Positions 21,304 to 30,089 of a DNA stretch of 64,000 nt are shown piece after piece. The stretch is from the NCBI RefSeq assembly GCF_900112815.1, contig NZ_FOND01000002.1, positions 88,541 through 152,540 of the forward strand, in the 5' to 3' direction. Each line of letters opens with the position of its first letter. Within the stretch, counting starts at the first letter, position 1. The position numbers were made by a program, and so were the translations under genes. The notes under the pieces are model-generated. The model worked only from the letters and a program-made list of their open reading frames with translations. It did not search any database and was not told the origin of the DNA. The stretch comes from Blastococcus tunisiensis (GTDB lineage: Bacteria; Actinomycetota; Actinomycetes; Mycobacteriales; Geodermatophilaceae).

Positions 21304-23110
21304 AAGGCTTGACGTGCTTCAGGGCGAAGGCCAGGGCGACCTCGACCTGGCGGATGGTCTCCTCGATGACCAGCGACCCGTGCCCGGCGTCGAACCGGTA
21401 CACCTCGTGCTCCTTGCCGAGCTCCTCGAGACGGCCCAGGTAGTTGTCGATCTGCCGGATCGGGCAGCGCGGGTCGTTGGCCCCGGCGACCACCAGCACC
21501 GGCGCGGCGACGGCGTCGACGTAGGTGATCGGCGAGGAACGCACGTACACGTCGTGCACCTCCTCCGGTGACCCGCCGAACAGCGCCCGGTCGTAGGCCC
21601 GCAGGCCCTCCATCTCGTCCTCGTAGGCGGCCAGGTAGTCCGCCACCGGCACCTCGGCGATGCCCGCCGTCCAGCGCTCCGGCTGGGTGCCGAGCCCCAG
21701 CAGGGTGAGGAACCCGCCCCACGAACCCCCGGTGAGCAGCGTGCGCTCCCGGTCGAGGAAGCCCTCGCCCAGCAGCGCGTCGTAGACGGCGCCGATGTCC
21801 TCCAGCTCGGTGAGCCCGGGCCGCCCGGTCAGCGCGTCCCGCCAGACCGACCCGTAGCCGGTGGACCCGCGGTAGTTCACGTGCACGACGGCGTACCCGG
21901 CGTCCACGTAGGCCGCGCGGCGGGCGCGGTAGGAGTCGTCGTCCGCCGCCTCCGGGCCACCGTGCACCAGGAACGCGGTCGCGTACGGGGGCGGGCCCTG
22001 CGGCCGGACGACGAGCGCGTGGATGTCCCCTCCGGGACCGGGCACCCAGCGGTCCTCCACCGGGTACGCCGCCGGGGGCTCCTCGTCGGCGACCGAGAGG
22101 ACGACGGGGCCGTCGGCCCGGCGGATCACCGGCGGCAGCGCGGCCGAGGACCAGGCCAGCTCCACCGTGCCGTCAGGGCGGGCCGTCGCACCGCGGACCA
22201 CGCCCGGCGGGGTCTCCAGCTTCTCCAGCGCCCCGGTGACCAGGTCGTAGCGGTAGATCTCGCTGCGGGCCGCGTGGTCGTGCCCGACCAGCAGCGCGGA
22301 GCCGTCGGGGTAGAAGCCCGCGGTCACGTCGCCGGGCAGGTCCAGTGCGATCTCGGTCTCGGTGTCGGCCGCGACGTCCCAGATCAGCAGCTCCTCGCGG
22401 CCGCGGCGCTCGTGCCCCACGAGCAGGCGCCGGTCGTCGGGCAGCGGACCGAACTCCAGGGCGTGCAGCCCGCGGCCCTCGCCGTCCCACTTCTCGGCGA
22501 CCACGGCGGGCGCGTCCTCCGTGGTGGTCCCGGTGCGCAGCACCCGGAGCGCGGGGTAGCGCGGGTCGCCGTGCTCGGAGTGCGAGATGACCAGCAGCTG
22601 GTCGTCCTGGCTGAGCGCGTCGACCGACGCGGGATCGGCGTGCCGGTAGATCACCCGGGGCGCCCCGCCCGAGGGCGCCAGCCACAGCTCGCTGCCGTCG
22701 TCGGTCGACCGGCCGATCGCGACCAGCGTGCGGCCGACCTCGAGCCCGGCCGGGTAGGCGGCCTCGACCTCGGGCACGGCCACGCGATCGGGCCCGCCGG
22801 CGAAGGGCTGGGTTATCCAGACACCGAACTCGTCGCCGTCGGTGTCGGCGAACCACCAGATCGTGCCGCCGTCCGGGCTGACCGTGGCGATCAGCGTGCC
22901 GTTGGGCCGGTCGGTCACCTGGCGGTGCTCGCCGGTCTCCCGGTCCCAGGCGTACTGCTCCACGACGCCGCTGAGGTCGGAGGAGTAGACGTTCCGGTGC
23001 GGGGCGTCCTGCGCCCAGTCGGGGAGGGACACGCGGGGCGCGCGGAAGCGGGCCTGCCAGCGGGCGGTGACCTCGGGGGAGAGCGCGGGCACGGTGGGTT
23101 CGGCGGTCAC
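21302..23110 (-). CDS. Prolyl oligopeptidase family (S9) peptidase
   Basis: 602 residues. Residues 1-350 form a beta-propeller with repeated WDxxTGE/HRQVT-like blades; the C-terminal alpha/beta-hydrolase has the nucleophile Ser463 in LLTGGSWGGFLTLL, the Asp in VVAGANDPRCP and the His in DAGHGSLV. Likely cleaves short peptides in the cytoplasm; there is no signal peptide. The GTG at 23110 has GAGGA eight bases upstream. An upstream in-frame extension would run into the tRNA gene and is rejected. Confidence 0.88.
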   Translation of the reverse strand: MTAEPTVPALSPEVTARWQARFRAPRVSLPDWAQDAPHRNVYSSDLSGVVEQYAWDRETGEHRQVTDRPNGTLIATVSPDGGTIWWFADTDGDEFGVWITQPFAGGPDRVAVPEVEAAYPAGLEVGRTLVAIGRSTDDGSELWLAPSGGAPRVIYRHADPASVDALSQDDQLLVISHSEHGDPRYPALRVLRTGTTTEDAPAVVAEKWDGEGRGLHALEFGPLPDDRRLLVGHERRGREELLIWDVAADTETEIALDLPGDVTAGFYPDGSALLVGHDHAARSEIYRYDLVTGALEKLETPPGVVRGATARPDGTVELAWSSAALPPVIRRADGPVVLSVADEEPPAAYPVEDRWVPGPGGDIHALVVRPQGPPPYATAFLVHGGPEAADDDSYRARRAAYVDAGYAVVHVNYRGSTGYGSVWRDALTGRPGLTELEDIGAVYDALLGEGFLDRERTLLTGGSWGGFLTLLGLGTQPERWTAGIAEVPVADYLAAYEDEMEGLRAYDRALFGGSPEEVHDVYVRSSPITYVDAVAAPVLVVAGANDPRCPIRQIDNYLGRLEELGKEHEVYRFDAGHGSLVIEETIRQVEVALAFALKHVKP

Positions 23111-23140
23111 GGAGCCATCCTCGCAGGACCCCGGGAACGA

Positions 23141-23170
23141 CTCAGGGGCCGCCGTGTGGCGGCCCCTGAG
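23141..23170 (-). terminator. 13-bp hairpin after tRNA-Pro
   Basis: CTCAGGGGCCGCC (23141-23153), GTGT loop, GGCGGCCCCTGAG (23158-23170): a perfect stem 5 nt past the tRNA CCA end. It separates the tRNA from the S9 peptidase gene on the same strand. Confidence 0.75.
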
Positions 23171-23174
23171 CTGG

Positions 23175-23251
23175 TGGTCGGGGTGACAGGATTTGAACCT
23201 GCGGCCTCGTCGTCCCGAACGACGCGCGCTACCAAGCTGCGCCACACCCCG
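23175..23251 (-). tRNA. tRNA-Pro (anticodon CGG)
   Basis: 77 nt on the minus strand. The acceptor arms CGGGGTG and CACCCCG pair fully, the D arm is GCGCAGCTTGGTAGCGC, the anticodon stem CGTCG/CGACG encloses loop TTCGGGA (anticodon CGG), and the T arm is GCAGG-TTCAAAT-CCTGT. Discriminator A and CCA are encoded. It reads CCG codons. Confidence 0.95.
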
Positions 23252-23310
23252 AGGTCCTGAAGGAGTCTAGCGCCCGCTCGCGCGGCTCCCGGCGGCGGGG
23301 GAGACGGTGC

Positions 23311-24222
23311 TCAGGAGCCCCGAGAAGTCAGGGTGAGCAGCGTCGCCTCCGGCGGGCAGGCGAACCGTGCGGGGGCGTACGGGCTGGTGCCGAGACCGGC
23401 CGAGACGTGCAACCAGGTGCCGGAGGGATGCGCGGCCGTCGGCTCCGTCCAGCGGTGCAGCCAGCGCACCCGGTCCCGGTCGATGCCGCAGTTGGTCACC
23501 AGCGCGCCGTAGAAGGGCACCCGGAGCTGGCCGCCGTGGGTGTGCCCGCACAGCAGCAGGTCGTGGCCGTCGGCGGCGAACCGGTCGAGGACCCGCGGCT
23601 CGGGGGAGTGGGCCAGGCCGATGCGCACGTCGGCGGCCGGGTCGGCGGGACCGGCCACCAGGTCGTACCGGTCCCGCTTCAGGTGCGAGTCGTCGACCCC
23701 GGCGAAGGCGATCCGCCGTCCGCCGACGGTCAGCTCCCCGGCGGCGTTGGTCAGGTCCAGCCAGCCGCGGGCCAGCATCCCGTCCCGCAGGTCCCGCCAC
23801 GGCAGCTCGTCGCCGTGCACCCGCTTGTGGCCGGGGAAGAAGTACTTCAGCGGGTTCTTCGGCCGCGGTGCGTAGTAGTCGTTGCTGGCCAGGACGAACG
23901 CCCCCGGCCGGTCCATCAGCGGCTCCAGCGCGCGCAGCGTCCCCGGGACGGCGTCGTGGCCGGCCAGGTTGTCGCCGGTGTTGACCACCAGGTCCGGCTC
24001 GAGTGCCGCGAGCCCGGCGACCCACTCCTGCTTGGACCGCTGACCGGCGGTCATGTGCAGGTCGGAGACGTGCAGGACGGTCAGCGGCTCCGACCCCGGG
24101 GCGAGCACCGGGACGTCGAACCGGCGCAGCGTCCAGCGGGTGCGTTCGTAGAGACTCGCGTAGGCCGTGACCGCCGCACCGGTGCCGACGACGGCCGAGG
24201 GGAGGGCGGTGTACCAGCGCAC
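23311..24222 (-). CDS. Metallophosphoesterase (Rv3683-like)
   Basis: 303 residues with an N-terminal hydrophobic anchor (SAVVGTGAAVTAYASL), then a calcineurin-type phosphoesterase. Metal ligands show as DLHM (HVSDLH), NTGDN, ASND in place of the usual GNHD, and GHTHGG. The substrate is unknown; YaeI-like relatives act on phosphodiesters at the membrane. In mycobacteria the orthologue follows ponA2, and here it follows the PBP gene with yqeY inserted on the other strand. Confidence 0.85.
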   Translation of the reverse strand: MRWYTALPSAVVGTGAAVTAYASLYERTRWTLRRFDVPVLAPGSEPLTVLHVSDLHMTAGQRSKQEWVAGLAALEPDLVVNTGDNLAGHDAVPGTLRALEPLMDRPGAFVLASNDYYAPRPKNPLKYFFPGHKRVHGDELPWRDLRDGMLARGWLDLTNAAGELTVGGRRIAFAGVDDSHLKRDRYDLVAGPADPAADVRIGLAHSPEPRVLDRFAADGHDLLLCGHTHGGQLRVPFYGALVTNCGIDRDRVRWLHRWTEPTAAHPSGTWLHVSAGLGTSPYAPARFACPPEATLLTLTSRGS

Positions 24223-24275
24223 GGTCGCAGAGCCTACGTGCGCAGCCCGGTGGGGCGCCGTGCCAGGCTGGGCGG

Positions 24276-24728
24276 GTGGCTGACCTGAAGAACCGCCTGC
24301 GCGAGGACCTGACCACCGCCATGAAGGCCCGGGACGAGCTGCGGACGGCGACCCTCCGCATGGTGCTCACCGCGGTCACCGCCGAGGAGGTGTCGGGCAA
24401 GGAGTCCCGCGAGCTCTCCGACGACGAGGTGCTCGGCGTGCTGCGCCGGGAGGCGAAGAAGCGCCGGGAGGCCGCGGAGGCGTTCGCCGGTGCCAACCGG
24501 ACCGAGCAGGCCGCCCGCGAGGAGGCGGAGGGCGCCGTGCTGGCCGACTACCTGCCCGCCCAGCTCGGGGACGCCGACCTCGCCGCGATCGTCGCCGACG
24601 TCGTCACGCGCACCGGGGCCTCGGGCATGAAGGACATGGGCAAGGTCATGGGGGCGGTCCAGGGCGCCGTGGCCGGCCGGGCCGAGGGCGGCCGGGTCGC
24701 GGCCGAGGTCCGCCGCCAGCTCGGCTGA
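24276..24728 (+). CDS. GatB/YqeY domain protein
   Basis: A 150-residue protein of the YqeY family, helical and related to the tRNA-binding tail of the amidotransferase GatB. MADLKNRLREDLTTAMKARD at the start and SGMKDMGKVMGAVQ near the end are family signatures. Molecular role is unsettled; it is often linked to tRNA amidation. It is divergent from the metallophosphoesterase and convergent with the PBP gene, separated by 37 bp. Confidence 0.9.
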   Translation: MADLKNRLREDLTTAMKARDELRTATLRMVLTAVTAEEVSGKESRELSDDEVLGVLRREAKKRREAAEAFAGANRTEQAAREEAEGAVLADYLPAQLGDADLAAIVADVVTRTGASGMKDMGKVMGAVQGAVAGRAEGGRVAAEVRRQLG

Positions 24729-24765
24729 GGCCGCGCCCCGGGCCGTCAGCCCCCCGACCTGGTCG

Positions 24766-26973
24766 TCAGCCCCCCGGCGGCGCCGGTGCGGGCGCGGGCG
24801 CGGGTGCCGGCGCCGGCTCGGGCGCGGGCACCGGCTCGGGTGCGGGCGCCGGGGCCTCCTCCGTGGGCTCCGGCTCCGGCTCCGAGGAGCGGGACGGGGC
24901 CGACGGCCGCGGCGCAGGCCGGCCGCCGTTCAGCAGGCCCTGGTCGGCCGGCGGGAAGGGGGACGTCGGCTTGTCCGCCAGGAACGGCGCCATGGCGTCG
25001 CGCCAGATGGTCGCCGGCATGTTGCCGCCGAAGCCGCCGACGTTCTGCTGCTCCTTGGGGTTGAACACCATCACGCTGGCCGCGTACTCGGGCATGAACC
25101 CGACGAAGGCGACGGAGTCCTGGCCCTGCGCGGTCCCGGTCTTGCCGGCGATCTCGTGGCCGGCGATCGCGGCGCGGGTGCCGGTGCCGGCCGAGGTGGC
25201 GACGTCGCCGACCAGGATCTGGGCCAGCGTGTTGGCGACCGCCGCCGGGATGGCCTCCGGGGTGCAGTTGTCACCGGTCACCAGCGGCTGGCCGTCGTCG
25301 CCGGTGAGCGGCTGGCCGTTGCGGTCCAGCACGGCGGTCACCGGGGTGGGCTCGCAGCGGGTGCCCTGGGCGCCGAGGGTGGCGTAGGCGTTGGCCAGGT
25401 CCAGGGGGCTGGTGGCGTCGGCGCCGAGGGTGAACGACCCGCGGTTCTCCTCGATGATCGTGTCCGCCGGCCACTGGTTGGGGCCGTCGAAGGACATGCC
25501 CATCCGCTGGGCGATGCGCACCGGGCCCTCCACGCTGCCCAGCCGGTCCTCCAGGGCCAGGAAGTAGGTGTTCGACGAGCGGACCAGCGCGCCCACCATG
25601 TCCAGGGTGTCGGGGTAGTTGCCGACGTTCTCGACGCAGTACATGCTCCGGCTGCCGCTGCTGGTCTCGCGGTCGGCGCCGCAGGAGGGGCCCCGGTACA
25701 CCCGTGAGGTGTAGCGGTCGCCGGGGGTGCTGATGGTCGTGCCGGCGCCGATACCGGCTTCGAGCGCGGCGGCGGCGGTGAACACCTTGTAGGTGGAGCC
25801 GGCGCCCTTGCTGGCTGCCGTGTTGAGGACGACGGACTCGCACTCGGGGCCGTCGCAGCCGTACCGGCGGTTCACGCTCATCGCCAGCACGTGCCCGGTG
25901 CCCGGCTCGATCGCGGTGAACATCGCGGCGAGGCGGTCGCCCAGCGGCAGCGTCTCCAGCACCGCCTGGTCGCCGTAGGCCTGGAGGTCCGGCCGCAGCG
26001 TGGTCTGGATCGTCAGCCCGCCCCGCGCGATCTCGGACTGCCGCAGCCCGAGCGTGTCGGTCAGGTAGTTGAGGGCGTAGGCGCAGAAGAAGCCGCCGGT
26101 CGTGGCGTCGATGCAGCCGTTCGGCGGGGCGACGCCCGGGGCCACGGCCACCGGCTGGGCCGAGATCTCGGCGAGCTCCTGCTCGGTGATGTGGCCCAGG
26201 TCGAACATCCGCTGCAGCACCTGGTTGCGGCGGACCTGCGCGTTCTCCGGGTTGGTGATCGGGTCGTCGTTGGCCGGGCTCTGCACGAGGCCGGCGAGCA
26301 TCGCGGCCTGCGGCAGCGTCAGGTCGATGGCGTTCACGGAGAAGTACTTCTGCGCGGCGGCCTGGATGCCGTAGGCGCCCTGGCCGAAGTACACGAGGTT
26401 CAGGTAGCGGGTGAGGATCTCGTCCTTGGAGTAGGTCTCCTCCAGGGCCATGGCCAGCCGCGCCTCGCGGATCTTGCGGCCGACGTTCTGCTCGGTCGCC
26501 GAGTTCCGGTCCTCCTGCGTCGTCGCCGTCTGCAGCAGCGTCTGCTTCACCAGCTGCTGGGTGAGCGTCGAGCCGCCCTCCTGCACCGAGCCCGCCGCGA
26601 CGTTGGTGACCAGGGCCCGCACGGTGCCCTGCACGTCGAGGCCGTTGTGGTCGTAGAACCGCGAGTCCTCGATGTCGACCAGCGCCTGCTTCATGATCGG
26701 GGCGATCTGGTCGGGCGTCACCGGGGTGCGGTCGTTGACGTAGATGTTGGTGATGAGCGAGCCGTCGGCCGCCAGGACGCGGGTGTGGCCGGCCGGGGTC
26801 GCGTCGGTCAGCTCCACCGGCAGCGCGTCGAGCAGCGACGCGGAGTTGCGCGCCACCAGTCCCGAGCCGCCCACCCAGGGGAAGAGCAGCCCGGCGAGCA
26901 GCGCGCCGGCGACGACGATCGTCGCGGCGAGCTTCGCGAGGGTTCGGGACCTGAGTGCAGCGTTCTCCGACAT
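24766..26973 (-). CDS. Bifunctional penicillin-binding protein (PonA2-like)
   Basis: 735 residues. One N-terminal membrane anchor (AATIVVAGALLAGLLFPWV) is followed by a glycosyltransferase domain (EDSRFYDHNG; GGSTLTQQLVK; YLNLVYFGQGAYGI) and a transpeptidase with SxxK in GAGSTYK, SxN in RSSNTYF and KTG in GKTGTAQ. It polymerises and cross-links peptidoglycan outside the membrane. Mycobacterial PonA2 ends in a PASTA domain; here the protein ends in about 45 residues of Pro-Ala-Glu low-complexity sequence instead. It is 41 bp behind the ArsA-like pair on the same strand. Confidence 0.92.
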   Translation of the reverse strand: MSENAALRSRTLAKLAATIVVAGALLAGLLFPWVGGSGLVARNSASLLDALPVELTDATPAGHTRVLAADGSLITNIYVNDRTPVTPDQIAPIMKQALVDIEDSRFYDHNGLDVQGTVRALVTNVAAGSVQEGGSTLTQQLVKQTLLQTATTQEDRNSATEQNVGRKIREARLAMALEETYSKDEILTRYLNLVYFGQGAYGIQAAAQKYFSVNAIDLTLPQAAMLAGLVQSPANDDPITNPENAQVRRNQVLQRMFDLGHITEQELAEISAQPVAVAPGVAPPNGCIDATTGGFFCAYALNYLTDTLGLRQSEIARGGLTIQTTLRPDLQAYGDQAVLETLPLGDRLAAMFTAIEPGTGHVLAMSVNRRYGCDGPECESVVLNTAASKGAGSTYKVFTAAAALEAGIGAGTTISTPGDRYTSRVYRGPSCGADRETSSGSRSMYCVENVGNYPDTLDMVGALVRSSNTYFLALEDRLGSVEGPVRIAQRMGMSFDGPNQWPADTIIEENRGSFTLGADATSPLDLANAYATLGAQGTRCEPTPVTAVLDRNGQPLTGDDGQPLVTGDNCTPEAIPAAVANTLAQILVGDVATSAGTGTRAAIAGHEIAGKTGTAQGQDSVAFVGFMPEYAASVMVFNPKEQQNVGGFGGNMPATIWRDAMAPFLADKPTSPFPPADQGLLNGGRPAPRPSAPSRSSEPEPEPTEEAPAPAPEPVPAPEPAPAPAPAPAPAPPGG

Positions 26974-27014
26974 CGGCGTCGAATGTACGTGGCCCGGCGC
27001 CCCGGACGGCGCGG

Positions 27015-28220
27015 TCAGCGGCGGCGCGCGGGGAGGACGCGGGTACGCGGCGTGCCGGTCGGCGTGTCCCCGTCCGCGCCGGTCAGCGCCTCGGCCATGC
27101 CGCGCAGCCCGTCGAGGTCGTGCACGTCCCCGGCGGCGGCCGGGACGGTGCGGACGGCGACCTCCGGGTGGGCGCTGGTGAACCGGTCGGCGAGGTGCTG
27201 CTCGCGGGTGGCCAGCAGCATCCGCTCGGCGTGCACCCGCAGGGCCGCGGCGGCCAGGTCGGCGCCCGGGCCGCCGGCCTCGAGCACCTCCTCGGCCGCG
27301 CCCTCGGCCCGGGTGGCCGACAGCGCCGTCGTCGCCGGCGGGTGGGTCCGGTTGACGACCAGCCCGGCCAGCGGCATCTCCTCGGCCGACAGCCGGTCGA
27401 CGAAGTAGGAGGCCTCGCGCAGCGCGTCCGGCTCCGGCGTCGCGACGACGACGAACCAGGTTCCCGGCCGGCGGAGCAGCTCGTAGGTCGCGGTGGCCCG
27501 CTCGCGGAAACCGCCGAACATGGTGTCCAGCGCGGCGACGAACGCGGAGATGTCGCGCAGCAGCTGCCCGCCGAGGATCTTGCTGATGATCCGGCTGAAG
27601 AACATGAAACCGGCGCTGGCGATCTTGAAGCCGGTCCGGCTCGGCGCGGTGAGCAGCCGGATCATGGTGCCGTCGAGGAAGCGGCTCATCCGGTTCGGGG
27701 CGTCCAGGAAGTCCAGCGCCGACCGGGACGGCGGGGTGTCGACGATGATCAGGTCCCACCGGTCGCTGGCCCGCAGCTGGCCCAGCTTCTCCATCGCCAT
27801 GTACTCCTGCGTCCCGGCGAAGGACGAGCTCAGCGACTGGTAGAAGGGGTTGGCCAGGATCTGCTCGGCCCGCTCGGGCGTGGAGTGCGCCACGACGACG
27901 TCGTCGAACGTGCGCTTCATGTCCAGCATCATCGCGTGCAGCTCGCCCGAGGCCCCCGGGACGTCCACCCGCCGCGGCTCGTTGTCCAGCTCGACCAGGC
28001 CGAGGGACTGCGCCAGCCGCCGGGCCGGGTCGATGGTGAGGACGACGACCGTCCGGCCGGCCTCCGCCGCGGCCAGGGCCAGCGCCGCCGACGTCGTCGT
28101 CTTGCCCACGCCGCCCGCACCGCAGCAGACGACGATCCGCGTCTCCGGGTCGGTGATCAGCGCGTCGAGGTCCATCGGCCCGGCGACGGGCCCCGGCCGG
28201 GGCGCTCGGGCGGCGGTCAC
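27015..28220 (-). CDS. ArsA/Get3-like ATPase, second subunit (Rv3680-like)
   Basis: 401 residues with a deviant Walker [19 protein letters not shown] near residue 35, switch motif [13 protein letters not shown] and [13 protein letters not shown]. These proteins are often labelled anion-transport ATPases, but in actinobacteria they act as a Get3-like pair; the mycobacterial pair Rv3679/Rv3680 is implicated in handling stress metabolites. The GTG start 28220 overlaps the upstream partner stop (GTGA), indicating a coupled heterodimer. Confidence 0.88.
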   Translation of the reverse strand: MTAARAPRPGPVAGPMDLDALITDPETRIVVCCGAGGVGKTTTSAALALAAAEAGRTVVVLTIDPARRLAQSLGLVELDNEPRRVDVPGASGELHAMMLDMKRTFDDVVVAHSTPERAEQILANPFYQSLSSSFAGTQEYMAMEKLGQLRASDRWDLIIVDTPPSRSALDFLDAPNRMSRFLDGTMIRLLTAPSRTGFKIASAGFMFFSRIISKILGGQLLRDISAFVAALDTMFGGFRERATATYELLRRPGTWFVVVATPEPDALREASYFVDRLSAEEMPLAGLVVNRTHPPATTALSATRAEGAAEEVLEAGGPGADLAAAALRVHAERMLLATREQHLADRFTSAHPEVAVRTVPAAAGDVHDLDGLRGMAEALTGADGDTPTGTPRTRVLPARRR

Positions 28221-29209
28221 GCGGTCTCCCCGTTCTGCAGGTGGTCCTCGAGCCGGGCGGCGAGCTCGAACAGCGAGCCCAGGTCCATCGGCCCGGTCAG
28301 CAGCGGCAGCTCCACGGTGGGCCGGTCGAGCGCCTCGACCTCCGCGCGCAGCCCGTCCTGGCCGGCCCACCGCCGGGCGTGCTCGGTGACCTCGGCGGCC
28401 AGCGCGTCGGCGAGCCCGTCGCCGCCGGGCAGGTGCGCGGCGGCCAGCGCCGGTGCCAGCTCGGCCCCGGTGAGCCCACCGTCGGCGGCCCGGGCGAGCC
28501 CGTCGGCCGGGAGCACCGGCTCCGCGGCCATGTTGACCACGACCGAGCCGATCGGCAGCCCGGCCTTGGTGAGCTCGGCGATGGCGTCGGCGGTCTCCTG
28601 CACCGGCATGTCCTCGAGCAGGGTGACCACGTGCACCGCCGTCTGCGGCGAGCGCAGCACGGCCATGACGCCGTCGCTCTGCGTCTTGATCGGCCCGGAG
28701 CGGGCCAGCTGCGCCATCTCGCCGGTCACGCCGAGGAAGCGGGTGATCCGGCCGGTGGGCGGGGCGTCGACCACGACGGCGTCGTAGACCGGCCGCCCGT
28801 CGTGCCGGCGGGTGACGGCCTCCTTCACCTTGCCGGTGATCAGGACGTCGCGGAGGCCCGGCGCGATCGCGGTGGCGAAGTCGACGGCGCCCATCTTCCG
28901 CAGTGCCCGCCCGGCCCGGCGCAGGTTGTAGAACATGTCGAGGTAGTCGAGCAGGGCCTCCTCGACGTCGATCGCCAGCGCCTTCACCTCGCCACCGCCG
29001 CGGGTCACCGCGACCCGGCGCTCCTCGTAGGGCAGCGGCGGGGTGTCGAACAGCTGGGCGATGCCCTGCCGGCCCTCCGTCTCGACGAGGAGGACGGTGC
29101 GGCCGTCGGCGGCCAGCGCGAGGGCCAGGGCGGCGGCGACCGTCGTCTTCCCGGTGCCGCCCTTGCCGGTGACGACGTGCAGGCGCACGGGGGACGGGTC
29201 GGGGCTCAC
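28217..29209 (-). CDS. ArsA/Get3-like ATPase, first subunit (Rv3679-like)
   Basis: 330 residues. It has the P-loop [20 protein letters not shown], a [16 protein letters not shown] switch, and [13 protein letters not shown] where Rv3679 orthologues have the same block. It is the first gene of the minus-strand run ArsA1-ArsA2-PBP. Both ATPases keep complete nucleotide-binding motifs, so both are probably active. GTG start; a repeat element lies between it and the divergent DUF4177 gene. Confidence 0.88.
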   Translation of the reverse strand: MSPDPSPVRLHVVTGKGGTGKTTVAAALALALAADGRTVLLVETEGRQGIAQLFDTPPLPYEERRVAVTRGGGEVKALAIDVEEALLDYLDMFYNLRRAGRALRKMGAVDFATAIAPGLRDVLITGKVKEAVTRRHDGRPVYDAVVVDAPPTGRITRFLGVTGEMAQLARSGPIKTQSDGVMAVLRSPQTAVHVVTLLEDMPVQETADAIAELTKAGLPIGSVVVNMAAEPVLPADGLARAADGGLTGAELAPALAAAHLPGGDGLADALAAEVTEHARRWAGQDGLRAEVEALDRPTVELPLLTGPMDLGSLFELAARLEDHLQNGETA

Positions 29210-29220
29210 CCGGCCAAGAC

Positions 29221-29300
29221 TAGAAGTCGAAGGACCCTCCCGCCCCCCACCGTTCGCAAGCTCACGTCGGGGCCCTGCGGGAGGGCCGCTCCGGCACCGC
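29221..29300 (+). repeat. TAGAAG nested-hairpin repeat
   Basis: Begins TAGAAG and has an outer stem CCCTCCCGC/GCGGGAGGG (29235-29243, 29277-29285) enclosing the loop string TTCGCAAGCTCA. The same architecture and loop recur at 37131-37213, 53231-53283 and 53748-53823. Confidence 0.7.
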
Positions 29301-29316
29301 GCCGGAGGGGCTGCGC

Positions 29317-29322
29317 TAGCGT
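29317..29322 (+). promoter_or_regulatory. -10 box of leaderless DUF4177 transcript
   Basis: TAGCGT ends 6 nt before the ATG and there is no ribosome-binding site, so the message probably starts at the initiation codon. Confidence 0.5.
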
Positions 29323-29328
29323 CGCCCC

Positions 29329-29499
29329 ATGACCGAATCGGCCCGCCAGAAGTGGGAGTACGCGACCATCCCGCTGCTCATCCACAACACCAAGGCGATC
29401 CTCGACTCCTGGGGTGTCGACGGGTGGGAGCTGGTGACCGTCCTGCCCGGTCCCGGCGGCTCCGACCAGCTCGTCGCCTACCTCAAGCGCCCGGCGTGA
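29329..29499 (+). CDS. DUF4177 small protein (Rv3678A-like)
   Basis: 56 residues, MTESARQKWEYATIPLLIHN at the start and DGWELVTVLPG in the middle, which is the DUF4177 signature. Function unknown. The orthologue in mycobacteria sits in the same place, beside the ArsA-like ATPases and the RidA gene. The stop overlaps the RidA GTG by 4 bp, indicating coupled translation. Confidence 0.85.
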   Translation: MTESARQKWEYATIPLLIHNTKAILDSWGVDGWELVTVLPGPGGSDQLVAYLKRPA

Positions 29500-29966
29500 C
29501 CGCGCCCGCCCAGGGCTGGCACGCCCGCCTGGCCGAGCTGGGCATCCGGCTGCCGGCCGTGGCCGCACCGGTGGCCGCCTACGTGCCCGCCGTCCGCACC
29601 GGGTCCCTCGTCTTCACCTCCGGGCAGCTGCCGTTCGTCGACGGCGGCCTGCGCCGGACGGGCAAGGTCGGGGGATCGGTGGACGTCGAGGCGGCGGCGG
29701 CGGACGCCAAGGTGTGCGCCCTCAACGGGCTCGCGGCCATCGACGACCTGGTCGGCCTGGACTCCGTCGCCCGCGTCGTGCGGGTCGTCGGCTACGTGGC
29801 CAGCGCCGAGGGCTTCACCGGCCAGCCGCGGGTGGTCAACGGCGCCAGCGAGTTCCTCGGCAAGGTCTTCGGCGAGGCGGGGCAGCACGCCCGCAGCGCC
29901 ATCGGGGTCGCCGAGCTCCCGCTGGGCGCCCCGGTCGAGGTCGAGCTCACCGTCGAACTGAGTTGA
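29496..29966 (+). CDS. RidA family protein (Rv3678c-like)
   Basis: 156 residues of the YjgF/YER057c/UK114 fold (LVFTSGQLPFVDGGL, VVRVVGYVASAEGF, LGAPVEVELTVEL). RidA enzymes hydrolyse reactive enamine/imine intermediates. This belongs to the longer divergent subgroup found with DUF4177, and the canonical active-site Arg is replaced in the PVEVELTV region, so deaminase activity is uncertain. Translationally coupled to DUF4177. Confidence 0.85.
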   Translation: MTAPAQGWHARLAELGIRLPAVAAPVAAYVPAVRTGSLVFTSGQLPFVDGGLRRTGKVGGSVDVEAAAADAKVCALNGLAAIDDLVGLDSVARVVRVVGYVASAEGFTGQPRVVNGASEFLGKVFGEAGQHARSAIGVAELPLGAPVEVELTVELS

Positions 29967-30080
29967 TCGCGACCCTCCGGGTCGCACCGCGGCCACGTGC
30001 CGTCCCCTGTCGCGTCGAGCCGCTGCCCATGTCTCCGGCGGGAGGCCTCCGGCCCCCGCACCGGATCCACCCTGACGGGG
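29967..30080 (+). repeat. GACCCTCCGGGTC repeat after RidA, uninterrupted copy
   Basis: GCGACCC-tcc-GGGTCGC hairpin, then CACCGCGGCCACGTGCCGTC and later GGAGGCCTCCGGCCCCCGC. The same left part follows asd at 19338 and the same right part follows the IS110 element at 21205, so this looks like the uninterrupted form of the site where the IS inserted. Confidence 0.6.
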
Positions 30081-30089
30081 TGACGTCGG

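Noticed and set aside
21302..23245. Longer S9 peptidase starting at 23245
   Set aside because: The extension reads through the tRNA-Pro gene and its terminator and has no peptidase homology.
23175..23251. tRNA-Pro as an integration site for a genomic island
   Set aside because: No integrase and no direct repeat of the tRNA 3' end were seen nearby; flanking genes are core genes.
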